A stretch of 14,908 nt of DNA, from assembly GCA_910592205.1 (NCBI GenBank), contig CAJVPJ010000895.1, positions 1 through 14,908 of the forward strand. Direction: 5' to 3'. This document shows, one piece after another, positions 8,268 through 14,908 of the stretch; position 1 is the first letter of the stretch, and the number at the start of each line of letters is the position of its first letter. The DNA comes from Paraglomus occultum (taxonomy: Eukaryota; Glomeromycota; Glomeromycetes; Paraglomerales; Paraglomeraceae). The position numbers and the translations under genes were made by a program. A model generated the notes under the pieces. The model worked only from the letters and a program-made list of their open reading frames with translations, ran no database searches and had not been told where the DNA came from.

Positions 8268-8719
8268 TTTTTTTTTTAGATCACGAGTTAATCTAATCAT
8301 CGGACATTGCCAAAATCAAAATGTCCAAACCTTAAATTCTTTTTTTCTTTAAAAAATTACTAGTTGAACAAAGAATCGTCTCAATGCAAGTGACTCAACC
8401 TTGTTTAATCTGATGTTGATTATCTCGATATTTTTTAAATAATCAGCAATTTTTTTGTGTTCGTGTGTGTGTATGTTGTGTTTATTCTATGCGGCTTTTC
8501 TACAAGGAATATATAAACATTCCCATCATTGATATGATATACGCTTATATCTTTTTTGTTGGGATTTATGCATGAACGAGATGACATGGTAAACATTGAC
8601 ACACATACAAATACAAACCTTGTGCAGATTGACGGATATAAATATAAATGTATATGTGTATATATAAATAATAAATATATGTATACAGATGAGAGATGGT
8701 GATTATAGTTGGGGAGGAA
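8268..8719. other. intergenic, nothing identified
   Basis: AT-rich sequence with short T-runs, a GTGTGT stretch near 8462-8475 and a TATATA-rich stretch near 8638-8685. I see no gene, RNA or large repeat. Confidence 0.5.
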
Positions 8720-8728
8720 GGGGGGGGG

Positions 8729-8768
8729 ATAACAGTGAATAACAGTGAATAACAGTGAATAACAGTGA
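8729..8768. repeat. 10-bp tandem repeat, four exact copies
   Basis: Four identical copies of ATAACAGTGA (8729, 8739, 8749, 8759) are followed by a partial ATAACT. A G9 run (8720-8728) abuts the left side. The right side carries several CTATAG palindromes (about 8773-8802). The exact identity of the copies suggests recent expansion or slippage. Confidence 0.95.
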
Positions 8769-8802
8769 ATAACTATAGTTGACTATAGGGATATAGTATA
8801 GG

Positions 8803-9847
8803 GCTAAACTAAGGCTGGGGACCTTTTACGATGAAAGTGGCGTAGTTGATGTTGTACTAGAACAAGAAGACAGGGGTTGTTGTTACAGAAAATAAGGAGT
8901 TACGAGTCGGAATGGCGGTACTATACAGAATATGGTAGTAACAAAAGCAATGCAATGTCGTAATTGCGATAGAAACTTGCTAAATATATATAAATCCGAT
9001 AACCTTAACCGCCTCTGATCTAATAATCGAAAATGACTCTGACAAAAAGAAAACAGGTTTTTACTCTTTTTTATCTACTGTTTAAGCGGGAAGAAGCGCC
9101 ATTTGTCTACTAAATCAATCTCTTTTACCAAGTCAGCCACATAATTATCAGTGGTACCAATAAAGTATAGATAATCATCCCTTCTAGGCGGGAAAAAAGT
9201 GACAAGGGAAAAAAAAATATCGTGTGTTCTTCTTCTGCTTCTTCTTTTTCTTTTTTACCCTTCCCCAAACGTTGAGCAAAAAATTTTTTAAATTCAAGGC
9301 GGAATTTTTGTACCTTGATGGAATAAAGTCAATTAATTGCCTTATATGGAAGTAGCCAAATAAGGGGTATTTTTTAACGGGTCTTTTAATATAATCACCA
9401 AGAGTTACGTTACACTTTAAAATAATCTTATTTCGGCAAATAAGGAAGCGGATATATAAAAAAAAAAGAAAGGAAAAAAAAAAAAGAAAAAAGAAAAAAA
9501 GAAAACTTCCCCTGTTCATTGAGGGGAACGCAAAAAAAAAAAAAAAGAGGCTTTTTCTGTAAATGAAAATTTTGATTTCCCGACACATTGTGATGGGTTG
9601 TGCATGGGTATACATTAAAAAAAGATCATCCTGAACATCTTTTTTTTTTCCTTATCTTTTTGATTTGTCCATACGAAAAGTAAATAAATCTTTTTTTTTC
9701 TTCCCTATCTATAAAACCTGTTATGGTACCAGTTTTTCAATGATACATACTCGGGTGTGTCGTCTAGGAACGGTGCCTTGCATGTAGCAATGGGTATGCG
9801 TTAGAGATGGACCGGTGTGCGAAACTTTATAATCATAACCTAGGGAA
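8803..9847. other. intergenic with purine-rich A tracts, no confident gene
   Basis: A plus-strand A/G-rich block runs from about 9459 to 9546. The long minus-strand frame at 9184-9615 (143 codons, ATG start) is extended by these tracts, which read as Phe and Lys runs. Its middle, about 60 residues between the tracts (NVTLGDYIKRP to NVWGR), is not low-complexity but matches no family I know. A GC-richer stretch precedes the next frame (9727-9847). Confidence 0.45.
9459..9546. repeat. homopurine A-rich tract
   Basis: The block consists of A runs broken by single or double G, interrupted by a non-repetitive stretch at about 9506-9531, then A15 beginning at about 9532. It is mirrored by T runs on the minus strand. 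Confidence 0.8.
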
Positions 9848-10123
9848 ATGGGTAATTTTAAACCGGGCAACAATTTATTTCCTACGATTATATCCTTATT
9901 GGGTATTCAATCAATGGGGTTTATTACATCAAAACGGTTACGATATCCAATAAATGCCTTTTTAACCTGTCAATCACCGCTTTACTTGCTCACTTTATAC
10001 ATATCGACATCTTTATTAACCCGAATAGTATACTTTCAGAATATCCGCATGAAAAAAAAAGAAACATCTTGTACGAAACAAGTAAAACTTCGGTTCTATG
10101 CAGAAAGTACAGCCGGTAAATAG
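9848..10123 (+). CDS. hypothetical 91-codon frame (doubtful)
   Basis: An ATG frame of 91 codons ends in TAG. It is the cleanest plus-strand open stretch right of the HMG-box gene, being largely free of low complexity apart from a short Lys run. A hydrophobic segment (about residues 42-62) could span a membrane, followed by a basic C-terminal third (MKKKETSCTKQVKLRF). G is at -3 from the ATG and a TATAAT-like string lies about 20 nt upstream. No homologous family is recognised. The length is compatible with chance, so this is a candidate only. Confidence 0.22.
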   Translation: MGNFKPGNNLFPTIISLLGIQSMGFITSKRLRYPINAFLTCQSPLYLLTLYISTSLLTRIVYFQNIRMKKKETSCTKQVKLRFYAESTAGK

Positions 10124-10577
10124 GTGCCAAGAATCGATAGATAATCGGGGGGACAAAATTTCCAACTGGAAATCGTACAATGGGGCAAAAGTATGTATGG
10201 AAGTTTGAGTAGACTATTTACAGTAATATAATAATCGAATATGGTAACTCATTATACTATCTTATTACTAATTATTAATTATTATTATATAAACTATGGT
10301 TACATCAATAACTATACACTCCTTAATGTACAAATCGTTATTTATATTTCATCCAATCATCATTCTGGTTTCCTCTTTACTATAAACTCTAACCATCAAA
10401 CAGCTAATTAACACATCTGAACGACCTGACACTTCTATTCAGACTGTAGCACGCACTTTTTACCCCACACTCTGCTCAGAACAATGACAAAATCTTTATG
10501 CACGATGACATTATTTTCGCTAAATCAGTAAATTTAGAAACGTATGTTAAAAAAAAAGGATCTGTCATGAAAAAAAA

Positions 10578-10596
10578 GTACATTTGCCAAATGTAC
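10578..10596. repeat. perfect 8-bp hairpin
   Basis: GTACATTT (10578-10585) and AAATGTAC (10589-10596) pair perfectly around GCC. An A8 run lies directly upstream on the plus strand, so on the minus strand the hairpin is followed by T8. It would look like a bacterial-type terminator, but this is fungal DNA and no gene leads into it. Confidence 0.6.
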
Positions 10597-10631
10597 ACAT
10601 ATATCACACAATGAATGATGGGAGAGAGAGT

Positions 10632-10663
10632 GGGGCGGGGAATGAATGGGGAGGGGAGGGGGG
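10632..10663 (+). other. strong G-quadruplex motif
   Basis: Five G-runs of at least four occur at 10632-10635, 10637-10640, 10648-10651, 10653-10656 and 10658-10663. Loops are C, AATGAAT, A and A. This satisfies the canonical G3+N1-7 rule with spare runs and very short loops, which favour a stable parallel quadruplex. A GA-rich stretch precedes it. No transcription unit nearby is established, so any role is inference. Confidence 0.85.
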
Positions 10664-11326
10664 AATGAGATAACCGTTCAAAACGACAAGTATAATCAGT
10701 AATAGACGCAGTAATAGATATTCTATTGGCTGTGTATGATGTCATTAATACTTATAAATATATATTTGAATTGGAAATTATATGATGTTATTGCGTAATG
10801 TACTAAATTAATTCAAATACTATTACCATATAGTTATTTCTTTGTAGCTCCATTTTCAGCCGAAACAGAGGGAACGCCACACAATGTCTTGGGTGTTGTC
10901 TATGATTGGTGAATAAGGATGCAAGGCGTATCTGTATCGGGATAAAACCCTTTTTCTATTTGGTGCATTAACATGTTTGTGGCTGCACCGATGAACCAAT
11001 AAGTAATGAACAAATAAATAGATTCCATCTTAAAGTACTTTTATTTCCGTATTCCTGTCATCAAATATGTCATTGACAATGGGCAGTGGATGGGCGATCA
11101 GGTGTGGCATTAGTGTGGGGTCGAAATTTCCCTGGTTTTATCGACTTATTTGGTCCGTCTCTCGATTAATAATACTTTTTTATTCTATTATTTATACTTT
11201 GTATTACATAGTATATATATATGTTGATACAATTGTTATAATGTATTAGTATATTTATATACTATATCCGATATGCACATATCGTCCGATTTACCCTCAT
11301 TGTCATTATCATTATCATGCATACTG

Positions 11327-11389
11327 CACACATATATATACATATACATATATATATATACATACACACATACATACACACATACACAT
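11327..11389. repeat. (TA/CA)n microsatellite
   Basis: Alternating purine-pyrimidine sequence mixing TATATA, CATATA and CATACACA steps. It is non-coding and prone to slippage. Confidence 0.85.
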
Positions 11390-11950
11390 GGGCGACTCGG
11401 CTTTGAAAAATTTTATATCATTTAAAAAAGAAAAAAACTAGAATGCACGAGCAAAAAGACAATTTAAAATAGTAATACAATTAAACACCTCAAACACGAT
11501 CTCAGCTTTAATTCCCATTTTTATTTTTTTTTGCTCCCATAAGAGATATTAAAAAATCCTACAAGGAAACGTCTTACACAAGAACCAATGTAACGATCAC
11601 ATTTATCATACTGATGGATGTGATTGATGATGCCGATTACTTTAATTACCCTCGACAATTACTCTATTGTCAAACGTCCAGTTACTGGATAATAATATAT
11701 TCAAGAACAATATTAATATACATTCTTCGTTGCACGGCGTCAGAGAAGAGAATCTAATCATACCATTTACTTTTCCGTATTCCCTCATCTCCTTATCATC
11801 CATTCATGGACTAATCATGTGGAAGAACAAACAAGGTAATGCTTTTGATTGTAATTAACGCGAAAAGAACGACATTTACTTGAATTACAAATAGACTGGA
11901 TATGTGAGTGCTGCGTACGTATGTATGCGTGTGTGTGTCTGTTGTCGTGT
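11390..11950. other. intergenic, nothing convincing
   Basis: The stretch contains a 7-bp inverted repeat ATCACAT/ATGTGAT (11596-11624). The 63-codon frame at 11667-11858 lacks any recognisable feature. No gene is called. Confidence 0.5.
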
Positions 11951-11994
11951 GTACGTATGTACGTATGTACGTATGTACGCATGTATATATGCGT
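11951..11994. repeat. 8-bp GTACGTAT array with terminal hairpin
   Basis: Three copies of GTACGTAT (11951, 11959, 11967) are followed by the variant GTACGCAT (11975). The variant forms a perfect hairpin, ACGCAT (11977-11982) with ATGCGT (11989-11994), around GTATAT. The GTAC and ACGT cores are self-complementary, so the array can fold on itself in many registers. It continues into GTGTCTGTGTG. Confidence 0.9.
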
Positions 11995-12320
11995 GTCTGT
12001 GTGTATTATACGCAGACCTTTTTAATTACATGCAAAGTGGTAAATATCAGAGAACAGGAACGGGAAATCAAAATAAAAGCGAAAATGGACCGGGTTCATC
12101 GATAAGGATTGACTAGATAAGCAGTCAAGGTCACTGTACATATTTTATCTGATTGTCACAACTAAAAATGATAAATAGATAACAGGTAGGCGAGTTGTGG
12201 TTGGTTATCTTGTAATGTATGGGGTTAAAAAAGTCAATTTAATTAAGAAAGTACCCGTTTTGAGGACATGACAGCTGCGTTACATTGTTATTAACGATGT
12301 ACCAATGGAACAAGACCAAT

Positions 12321-12440
12321 CTCACAATCAAACTCACAATCAAACTCACACTCTCTCTCACTCTCTCTCACCTAACGCACTCTCTCACTTAGTCACTTAC
12401 TCTCTCTCTCACTCTCTCTCTCTCCCCCTCTCTTTCTCTG
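12321..12440. repeat. CTCACAATCAAA repeats passing into (CT)n microsatellite
   Basis: Two and a half copies of CTCACAATCAAA begin at 12321 and 12333. They run into CTCTCTCA units and then a pyrimidine tract to about 12440. The CTCACAA core equals the unit of the 7-bp array at 13265. Confidence 0.85.
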
Positions 12441-12610
12441 TGTCACTTCTCGCAATCTCGCAAACGCGTATTGATTGATTCACTTGAATAGGTCTAGTTT
12501 GTCTGCACACAGGCCAATTGGGTTAGCTGTTTGTTTGTACATGTCGGTCGTATTCCGCGTTACTGAATTCAATCGTAATTGTCGTTGTCGGTCTCGTTAA
12601 CCATCATAAA

Positions 12611-12716
12611 CACTGCGACCATGCGGGGGATTACATCATGAACATTGTGACTATATCACAGCGATTGCATCACTGCGGCCGATACCACTGCGGCCAATAA
12701 ATCATTGCGACTATTT
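12611..12716. repeat. degenerate ~15-bp repeat, CAYTGYGRCY core
   Basis: The core motif occurs at 12611, 12643, 12671, 12686 and 12703, with a weaker copy at 12657. Spacings are about 14-17 bp, or twice that. The copies at 12671 and 12686 are identical over 10 bases (CACTGCGGCC) with a 15-bp period. It is unusually GC-rich for this region and decays into ATTATTAAT-type sequence on the right. Confidence 0.7.
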
Positions 12717-13264
12717 ACCAATATGACTGTTACTATAATCATTATTAATATTACTAATCACATTACTATCACTATTATTACGCCGCAAAACAGTTGATTT
12801 ATGTACGTAGATTTTGATCACAAACTTTATTATCAGTCATTTCAAAATTATTGGATACATTCCGTCTAGGTTGTAAATAATAAAACGGGCTCTGGGACAA
12901 ACCTAGATTTTCCAAGTAGAAATCAGTTGTAACGTTTCAGAAGATTTCGGTCAGTTCACCGGCCACTGTTTTTACCCACGCCCCGACTCACTGTCCCCAA
13001 ATCTAAATCTCCGTGATTATCAGTAAAATTCCGCACGAAGAAAGGGACAATGAAATGGAAAGTGAATTGGATAACTGGTACAAGTTTTCTCACGGAGAGT
13101 CGGTTACTTTTTTTCCACTTGTGAGACAAGAAAGAATGGGAAAAATTTAAACAAATGTATGAAATAACAAGTATGTCGTATAAAACAATGCACAAGCACA
13201 CAGCAGAGTGAGTGCAGTCAGTGCCGTGCCTAACACAGACATAACCCATGACCTATAGCCACAG
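12717..13264. other. intergenic, one doubtful minus-strand frame
   Basis: Left part is ATTACTA-rich low complexity (to about 12780). The rest carries the doubtful frame at 12956-13249, listed separately. No other signal was seen. Confidence 0.5.
12956..13249 (-). CDS. hypothetical 97-codon frame (doubtful)
   Basis: A minus-strand ATG frame of 97 codons ends in TGA. The N-terminal 45 residues are hydrophobic and Cys-rich (CLCIVLYDILVISYICL), suggesting a membrane segment. A basic stretch (HKWKKSNRLSVRK) and a second hydrophobic patch follow. No domain is recognised. The start lies beside the 7-bp array. Length and composition are compatible with chance, so confidence is low. Confidence 0.17.
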   Translation of the reverse strand: MGYVCVRHGTDCTHSAVCLCIVLYDILVISYICLNFSHSFLSHKWKKSNRLSVRKLVPVIQFTFHFIVPFFVRNFTDNHGDLDLGTVSRGVGKNSGR

Positions 13265-13378
13265 CTCACAACTCACAACTCACAACTCGCAACTCACAAC
13301 TCGGGCAACTCATAACCCATAGCCAACAATCAATAGCCAATAACCAATAACTAACAACTGATAACCCATAACTCACTC
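13265..13378. repeat. 7-bp degenerate minisatellite
   Basis: Sixteen consecutive 7-mers can be read with one 2-base insertion at 13300-13308. CTCACAA occurs at 13265, 13272, 13279 and 13293, CTCGCAA at 13286, then CTCATAA, CCCATAG, CCAACAA, CCAATAA (twice), CTAACAA and CCCATAA. Consensus is about CYMAYAA. The left copies are nearly identical and the right copies are diverged. Confidence 0.9.
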
Positions 13379-14467
13379 TCATATACTCTTTTTGATATAA
13401 AGAAAGGGAGTAAGGTCAGGGGGTGAGTGAAAAAAAAAAAAAAAAGCCTTCGTAGTAGAGTTGTGGGTTCTTTGTGTGCGACAATTAAATTGACATATTC
13501 TGAGTGACAGGTCAAAGCATGCAGATATTCAACATGTATATATTAATATGAATACTGTAAAAAACGAATGAACATACGACTTACGTAATATGGGTTATAT
13601 AAGACATAATATGTTGTTCTTTACTTTATAGAGTTCCCGTAAATTACCACAGTTACCCAGGACATACAGCACCATTTATTCGAAAATTCTAACCCTAAAA
13701 ATAAACACAACGCCATAAATAAACTTGTTTAAAATGTGTGCGTATACGCCTTCTCATTCGGCAACTGACGGTCTGACACGGAATTTACCCCACACTGTTA
13801 CCTAAAATGGGACGGATGTGTGAACAATCAAAGTAAAGATGGTATTGTTCATTAAACATTAACCTTGCAGTAACAAGTTCACAAGGAACTTTTGAATTTG
13901 ACAGGTTGGACGAAAAAAGAATCAAGAGATTGGGCTTGCCCCCCCACCTCTTTTTATTTGTGCGTTATATTGTGTATGCTGGATATTTGATCAGATGTGT
14001 GTGCCCAAAGTGAGGGATTTACAGTTGGGTTGGGTTCGGTTGTATTGTATTAGTGGTGTGGAAAGTGAATAATCAAATGTCGCATTGATTGATAAGCAAA
14101 TAATACTGTATTAAGATTAAGATTTTTTTACTTGCGCATTTCCTTATCATTGTTGTTATGCTTATTTTGAACACAATAATTAATTTTTCGACAAAGAAAC
14201 TGGCAACAGAAAGAAACAAGGGAAATAATAATACTTGCTTTGGGGTCGTGCATAATCATAAACATAATCATAATCATAAACCTAACAAAGGGTGTGTGTA
14301 TATTGACCGCATATTAACGCACTATACTATAAACATCTCATTCAGTTAAAGGACTTTCTTTGCGCAGAAAGAAAAAATGTGCAAGTCTCGACTAAATAAG
14401 GTATAATTAATAAGCGGACTATGAATCAGACACATCGATCGTACCTTATCGTACATTCGACCAGTAT
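13379..14467. other. AT-rich intergenic, nothing convincing
   Basis: The stretch contains an A17 run at about 13429-13445, a C7 run near 13940, five 6-bp units of CATAAT/CATAAA (14251-14280) and a small hairpin CTTTCT/AGAAAG (14354-14371). The 63-codon frame at 14158-14349 crosses the CATAAT repeat and is not believed. Confidence 0.5.
14251..14280. repeat. 6-bp CATAAT/CATAAA tandem repeat, five units
   Basis: Units are CATAAT, CATAAA, CATAAT, CATAAT and CATAAA, head to tail with no interruption. Confidence 0.85.
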
Positions 14468-14502
14468 CACAACAAGAGTCTAGATGTGACGGTCTTGTTG
14501 TG
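14468..14502. repeat. 10-bp perfect inverted repeat
   Basis: CACAACAAGA (14468-14477) and TCTTGTTGTG (14493-14502) are exact reverse complements with a 15-nt spacer. Within the spacer GTC and GAC can add 3 bp, leaving a GG bulge and a TAGATGT loop. On the minus strand it lies 23-57 nt beyond the stop codon of the small frame at 14525-14734, so it could be a 3'-UTR stem-loop if that frame is real. Confidence 0.8.
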
Positions 14503-14524
14503 TGAACATCCTGCAATTAGACCA

Positions 14525-14734
14525 TCACTTGCCGATTACACATTTTTGTTCATGTACCTTATCACCAAATGTTTCAGTTACCCACTCGGGTATAGGCCTC
14601 ACATGAAATTCGACCAGGGGGGAAATGTCGATGAAATGAGAATGGTTAGTCCAGCACATATTATCGTATAGTGTGAATGCTATTGATGCTGATGATGTTA
14701 TTGTTAATGCTATTGTCAATGCGCTAAGGTTCAT
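14525..14734 (-). CDS. hypothetical small secreted-type protein, 69 codons
   Basis: A minus-strand ATG frame with A at -3 ends in TGA after 69 codons. Residues 4-22 are hydrophobic to small/polar and resemble a signal peptide, with a possible cleavage site after Ala19. The rest has a balanced, protein-like composition with two cysteines (27 and 65). Arguing against it, the N-terminal part coincides with a CAT/CAA/GCA triplet-rich stretch. A splice alternative exists: a GTAACT donor after Trp51 and a TCTAATTGCAG acceptor near 14511 would join a second open stretch running to about 14348. No family is recognised. The length alone is not significant. Confidence 0.27.
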   Translation of the reverse strand: MNLSALTIALTITSSASIAFTLYDNMCWTNHSHFIDISPLVEFHVRPIPEWVTETFGDKVHEQKCVIGK

Positions 14735-14908
14735 TCTCGATGATGTTATTCTTATTCTTATTCTTTTCTCGTTATTTTATTGATGTTTACTTAAAACTCC
14801 TAGCATACATAATAATAATTTGTTATTCTATTCTGTTCTATAACTCACCCCATCAACCTATCCTATCCTATACTACCCTACCCCCATCTCCCCATATTCC
14901 AAAATATC
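14735..14908. other. right edge: TTATTC repeats and C-rich pyrimidine tract
   Basis: TTATTC units (about 14747-14765) are followed by AT-rich DNA. A C-rich tract (about 14845-14900) then contains three tandem CCTAT units (14857-14871). The minus strand of that tract carries G-runs, but a fourth close run for a canonical quadruplex is missing. No gene is seen entering from the right. Confidence 0.5.

Larger units (their letters stand above)
10124..11326. other. AT-rich intergenic with a hairpin and G-quadruplex motif
   Basis: Apart from the hairpin at 10578-10596 and the G-run cluster at 10632-10663, the stretch is AT-rich with ATT/TTA repeats (about 10257-10290). The 60-codon frame at 11067-11249 and the 89-codon minus frame at 10476-10745 show no recognised feature and are not called. 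Confidence 0.5.

Noticed and set aside
8158-8352. 60-codon Tyr/Thr/Ile/His-rich frame at 8170-8352
   Set aside because: It is a translation of the CATA microsatellite.
9184-9615. 143-codon minus-strand frame, the second longest in the window
   Set aside because: Length is inflated by A/T homopolymer tracts read as Phe and Lys runs. The central 60 residues match no family I know, though a database search of that part would be worthwhile.
9727-9850. GC-richer stretch with an A-box-like TAGCAATGGG, considered as a second tRNA
   Set aside because: No B box and no cloverleaf stems could be formed.
10571-10596. Rho-independent-terminator-like hairpin plus T-run on the minus strand
   Set aside because: The genome is eukaryotic and no gene reads into it; listed only as an inverted repeat.
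11904-12116. Two overlapping Cys/Val/Tyr-rich plus-strand frames
   Set aside because: Their Cys-rich parts are translations of GTGT and GTAC repeats in different frames.
13680-13700. CTAACCCTAAA resembling a telomeric repeat
   Set aside because: It is a single copy with no tandem continuation.

Overview
This looks like AT-rich nuclear DNA from a fungus. The evidence is one intronless gene for a fungal mating-type-class (MATA) HMG-box transcription factor and one eukaryotic tRNA-Arg gene with internal A and B boxes. An early-diverging lineage (Mucoromycota-like) is a guess from the AT richness, the long intergenic distances and the lack of an intron in the HMG box. The window does not prove it. 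No bacterial, viral or intact transposon genes were seen.

Layout: positions 1-105 are an almost pure G tract at the window edge, possibly a contig-end artefact. Next comes about 1.7 kb of AT-rich DNA with one weak spliced-exon candidate (958-1170). The tRNA-Arg(ACG) gene is at 1810-1882, with T-runs downstream that can stop RNA polymerase III. From 1968 to 3589 the DNA is AT-rich, with several small hairpins, a GC-richer patch (2970-3105) and a canonical-looking minus-strand intron signature (3277-3362). The HMG-box gene is on the minus strand at 3590-4798, with a TATA-like box at 4882-4891.

From 4.9 kb to the right end, about 10 kb, there is no confident gene. The space is filled with microsatellites, minisatellites, poly-A/T tracts, inverted repeats and one strong G-quadruplex motif. 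Notable are a 14-bp satellite (6832-6957), a 10-bp tandem repeat (8729-8768), an 8-bp TACGTA-type array (11951-11982), a 15-bp degenerate array (12611-12716) and a 7-bp degenerate array (13265-13378). The 14-bp and 7-bp arrays appear built from related CCCAYAA/CTCACAA units. A few short ATG-initiated reading frames here (5473-5706, 9848-10123, 12956-13249, 14525-14734) are at or near the length expected by chance; the last is the most protein-like.

The two secure genes have no evident functional link. The window is best read as one regulatory gene and one tRNA in a repeat-rich gene desert. I found no clear new multi-gene system.
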